Assembly: GCF_026719705.1 (NCBI RefSeq) | Contig: NZ_JAPPRR010000003.1 | Span: 62,001 to 126,000, forward strand | Direction of reading: 5' to 3' | Source: Pseudokordiimonas caeni | GTDB taxonomy: Bacteria; Pseudomonadota; Alphaproteobacteria; Sphingomonadales; Kordiimonadaceae | Length of the DNA stretch: 64,000 bases | Part shown: piece after piece, positions 61,596 to 64,000 of the stretch | Numbering within the stretch: the stretch's first letter is position 1 | Layout: each line of letters starts with the position of its first letter | The notes under the pieces: generated by a model | Told to the model about the DNA's origin: nothing | Seen by the model: the letters and a program-made list of their open reading frames with translations, nothing else | Databases searched by the model: none | Translations under genes and position numbers: made by a program

Positions 61596-62512
61596 GCGAC
61601 AAGCATGAAAAGGACATCGACCAGATCTCGGGTGTCGAGACCACGGGTCATGAATGGGACGGCATCAAGGAACTCAACAATCCCTTGCCGAAATGGTGGC
61701 TCTATACCTTCTATGCCACCATCCTGTTCGCCATCGGCTACACAATCGTCTATCCGTCCTGGCCCTTCCCGTCGGGTGATGGCTGGACCTATGTGAAAGG
61801 CACGGCCGATTATGCCCAGCGCACGGATGTGGCGGAGGAAATCGGCGCCGTGAAGGCGGAGCAGGCGAAATATGTGGACGAGATCCGCAGCGCCGACTTC
61901 GCCGCCATCACGGCGAACGACGAACTGCACGACTTCGCCCTGCAGGGCGGCAAGGCGGCATTCGGCGACAATTGCGCCGGTTGCCATGGCTCGGGCGCAC
62001 AGGGTTTCACCGGCTTCCCGAACCTCAATGACGATGACTGGCTGTGGGGTGGCACTATCGACGCCATCTATACCACGATCCAGCACGGCATCCGGTCGGA
62101 AACCGATCCCGAAACCCGCCTCAGCGACATGCCCCGCTTCCTGGCGGATGGCATTCTGGACCGTGACGGTGTGCTTGATGTCACCGAATATGTCCTGTCG
62201 CTGTCGGGCAAGGCCGAAGATGAAGCCCGCGTTGCCCGCGGCGCTGTAATCTATGAAGAGCAGTGTGTGGCCTGCCATATGGAAGGCGGTGCAGGCAGCC
62301 ATGATCTCGGTGCGCCGAAGCTATCCGACGCCATCTGGCTTTACGGCGGCGACCGGGCTGCGGTTTACGAGACGGTGGCTTATGCCCGGCGCGGCGTGAT
62401 GCCGGCATGGGCTGGCCGCCTGGACGAGGCGACCATCAAGCAGCTCGCCCTTTATGTCTACAGCCTCGGTGGCGGTGAAGCCGCCCCGGTGGAGAGCATG
62501 GAAAGCCGCTGA
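61592..62512 (+). CDS. ccoP: cbb3-type cytochrome c oxidase, di-haem subunit III
   Basis: A 306-residue subunit. VETTGHEWDGIKELNNPLPK is the conserved start, then a membrane segment (WWLYTFYATILFAIGYTIVY) and two c-type haem domains: CAGCHGSGAQG (about residue 130) and CVACHMEGGAG (about residue 226). It takes electrons from cytochrome c for the oxidase. Translation is coupled to ccoQ through a 4-base overlap. A GC-rich hairpin follows before ccoG. Confidence 0.95.
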   Translation: MSDKHEKDIDQISGVETTGHEWDGIKELNNPLPKWWLYTFYATILFAIGYTIVYPSWPFPSGDGWTYVKGTADYAQRTDVAEEIGAVKAEQAKYVDEIRSADFAAITANDELHDFALQGGKAAFGDNCAGCHGSGAQGFTGFPNLNDDDWLWGGTIDAIYTTIQHGIRSETDPETRLSDMPRFLADGILDRDGVLDVTEYVLSLSGKAEDEARVARGAVIYEEQCVACHMEGGAGSHDLGAPKLSDAIWLYGGDRAAVYETVAYARRGVMPAWAGRLDEATIKQLALYVYSLGGGEAAPVESMESR

Positions 62513-62536
62513 GGCTTTCCCGCATAGCCAACGGTT

Positions 62537-62562
62537 GCGGCGGCATTGAGGGGTGCCGCCGC
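62537..62562 (+). other. Intercistronic hairpin between ccoP and ccoG
   Basis: GCGGCGGCA and TGCCGCCGC form a 9-bp stem with an 8-base loop, 24 bases after the ccoP stop. No T run follows, so readthrough into ccoG is likely; it may set the ratio of oxidase subunits to maturation factors. Confidence 0.5.
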
Positions 62563-62609
62563 GATCTTCCGACGGGGCCGATGGCCTCGAAGCCAGGTGG
62601 AAGAAAACC

Positions 62610-64000
62610 ATGGAAAAACTGAATCCGATCAATAGCCCCCTCGGCACCCCGGATGCCGCAGCCGTCAACCGTGCTGACCAGCGCGACCAGCTTTATGCCG
62701 ACCGCAAGAAGGTCTACCCGCGGCGGGTGTACGGCCAGTTCCGGATGATCAAATGGGTCGTGATGGCCCTGACGCTCTCGGTTTACTATCTGCTGCCGTG
62801 GATCAGGTTCGATCGCGGCCCCGGTGTGCCCGATCAGGCCTTCCTGATCGATTTCCCGACCCGCAAGGCCTATTTCTTCGGGCTCGAGATCTGGGCGCAG
62901 GAGGTTTACTACGCGACCGGCCTCCTGATCCTCGCCGCCCTCGGGCTTTTCCTCACCACATCGGCCATCGGCCGTGCCTGGTGCGGCTATGCCTGCCCGC
63001 AAACGGTCTGGACTGACCTCTTTGTTCATATCGAACGCTGGATACAGGGCGACCGGAACCAGCGTATGAAGCTCGACAAATCGCCGTGGGGCGTGAAGAA
63101 GCTTTTGCTGAAGGTGTCGACGCATCTTGCGTGGCTTGTGGTGGCCGCACTTACCGGCGGCGCCTTCGTCTTCTATTTCGGCGATGCCCCGACGCTCGCC
63201 AAACAATTCCTCACCGGCACCGCGCCGCTTACAAGCTATCTGTTCGCAGGCGGTCTCACCTTCTCGACCTATCTTCTGGGCGGCATCGCGCGGGAGCAGG
63301 TGTGCATTTACATGTGCCCGTGGCCGCGTATCCAGGGCGCGCTTGTCGATGAAAACACCCTGCTTGTTTCCTACGACAAGAAACGCGGCGAACCGCGCGG
63401 CAGCCTGAAGGCGGCAGCGGCGGGCGAAGTGCTGGGCGACTGCATCGATTGCAAACAGTGCGTGGCCGTGTGCCCCACAGGTATCGATATCCGCGACGGC
63501 TTCCAGCTTGAATGCATCCAGTGCGCGCTGTGCGTTGATGCCTGCAACGGTGTGATGGACAAGATCGACCGGCCCCGCAACCTGATCCGCTACGCGCCCG
63601 AGGAGCACGTGACGAAGAAAGGCACGGGCCTCATTTTCCGCGCCCGTACCTTCATCTATATGGGTCTTATTGTGCTTGTGGGCGGCATCATGCTCGCCTC
63701 GCTCATTGTCCGGGCGGACCTTGACGTGAATATCATCAAGGACCGGAACCCGCTTTTCGTCCGCCTGTCTTCGGGCGATGTGCGGAACGGCTATGTGATC
63801 CGCCTGATGAACAAGCAGCATGCCGATCGGCCGCTGACGATCCGGGCGAGCGGCCTGAAGGGGCTGACGCTGCGGTCGACCGACCATGCGGAAGGCAAGG
63901 AATTGCAGGTCAGCCTGCCGCCTGACGATTCGGCTGCCTTCAAGGTGTTTGCTGTGCTGCCGGCAGAAGCGATAGGCGAGGGTGTACTGACATCTGGCAA
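62610..64000 (+). CDS. ccoG: Cytochrome c oxidase accessory protein CcoG/FixG (partial at 3' end)
   Basis: 463 codons are present and the gene runs off the window. The N-terminal half has membrane segments (WVVMALTLSVYYLLPWIRF and others) with the FixG motif AWCGYACPQTVWTDLFVHIE and EQVCIYMCPWPRIQG. Two ferredoxin-type clusters follow: CIDCKQCVAVCPTGID and CIQCALCVDACNGVM. The end begins the periplasmic FixG C-terminal domain (NKQHADRPLTIRASGL). It is needed for copper delivery and assembly of cbb3 oxidase. The ATG at 62610 follows AGGTGG. The gene order ccoNOQP-ccoG is standard. Confidence 0.95.
   Translation, partial: MEKLNPINSPLGTPDAAAVNRADQRDQLYADRKKVYPRRVYGQFRMIKWVVMALTLSVYYLLPWIRFDRGPGVPDQAFLIDFPTRKAYFFGLEIWAQEVYYATGLLILAALGLFLTTSAIGRAWCGYACPQTVWTDLFVHIERWIQGDRNQRMKLDKSPWGVKKLLLKVSTHLAWLVVAALTGGAFVFYFGDAPTLAKQFLTGTAPLTSYLFAGGLTFSTYLLGGIAREQVCIYMCPWPRIQGALVDENTLLVSYDKKRGEPRGSLKAAAAGEVLGDCIDCKQCVAVCPTGIDIRDGFQLECIQCALCVDACNGVMDKIDRPRNLIRYAPEEHVTKKGTGLIFRARTFIYMGLIVLVGGIMLASLIVRADLDVNIIKDRNPLFVRLSSGDVRNGYVIRLMNKQHADRPLTIRASGLKGLTLRSTDHAEGKELQVSLPPDDSAAFKVFAVLPAEAIGEGVLTSG

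Overview
The window looks like the chromosome of a free-living, probably aquatic alphaproteobacterium, by eye about 60% G+C or higher. The evidence is an Entner-Doudoroff operon, a cbb3 oxidase operon behind an FNR/FixK box, TonB receptors paired with SapC and tryptophan-halogenase-like flavoproteins, PEP-CTERM proteins of the PEPxxW type, and two perfect CtrA-type sites (TTAA-N7-TTAA). A 2-oxoglutarate:ferredoxin oxidoreductase fits orders such as Kordiimonadales, but the sequence does not settle the order. I see no tRNA, rRNA, CRISPR array, insertion sequence or prophage.

Layout. 1-4.0 kb: the end of a probable GH3 glucosidase, a two-subunit Na+ symporter and a small operon encoding a secreted Cys-repeat protein. 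4.0-12.5 kb: acyl-CoA dehydrogenase, two aminotransferases, a low-G+C abortive-infection gene tail-to-tail with a DUF3800 gene, succinate-semialdehyde dehydrogenase and a 2OG-Fe(II) oxygenase. 12.8-13.9 kb: a Gly/Asp-rich PEP-CTERM protein. 14.0-28.4 kb: an amino-sugar locus with a LacI regulator, glucokinase-family kinase, TonB receptor, SapC, two halogenase-like flavoproteins, a GH20 lipoprotein and an SLC5-type symporter. 28.7-32.5 kb: a second PEP-CTERM protein, an ABC exporter and an unusual soluble chemoreceptor. 32.7-42.7 kb: nagA, nagB-II and a GntR regulator, divergent from zwf-pgl-edd-eda, then another symporter with a membrane partner. 42.7-48.7 kb: an M20 peptidase, glutathione reductase and korAB. 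48.8-52.6 kb: a cobalamin riboswitch followed by btuB, a DUF6580-like membrane protein and a BtuF-like protein. 52.6-58.8 kb: a PQQ-type dehydrogenase fused to cytochrome c, two paralogous solute-binding proteins, rimO and a PLP decarboxylase. 58.9-64 kb: ccoNOQP and a partial ccoG.

How it works together. The centre of the window reads as a chitin/N-acetylglucosamine-to-pyruvate programme. The TonB receptor would import oligosaccharides, the GH20 lipoprotein release GlcNAc, the symporter carry it inward and a GLK-family kinase phosphorylate it. NagA and NagB-II would make fructose-6-phosphate, and the Entner-Doudoroff enzymes would finish the route after isomerisation. Copies of one 14-bp palindrome (TGACAACGTTGTCA) lie at the LacI/glucokinase intergenic region, before the symporter and, with one mismatch, over the nagB-II start codon, which suggests one LacI regulon. 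A separate inverted repeat sits between GntR and zwf. The least-described parts are the twin flavoproteins in the amino-sugar locus, the riboswitch-controlled cobalamin cluster that lacks BtuCD, the shared CtrA sites before both PEP-CTERM genes and the chemoreceptor with reversed domain order.
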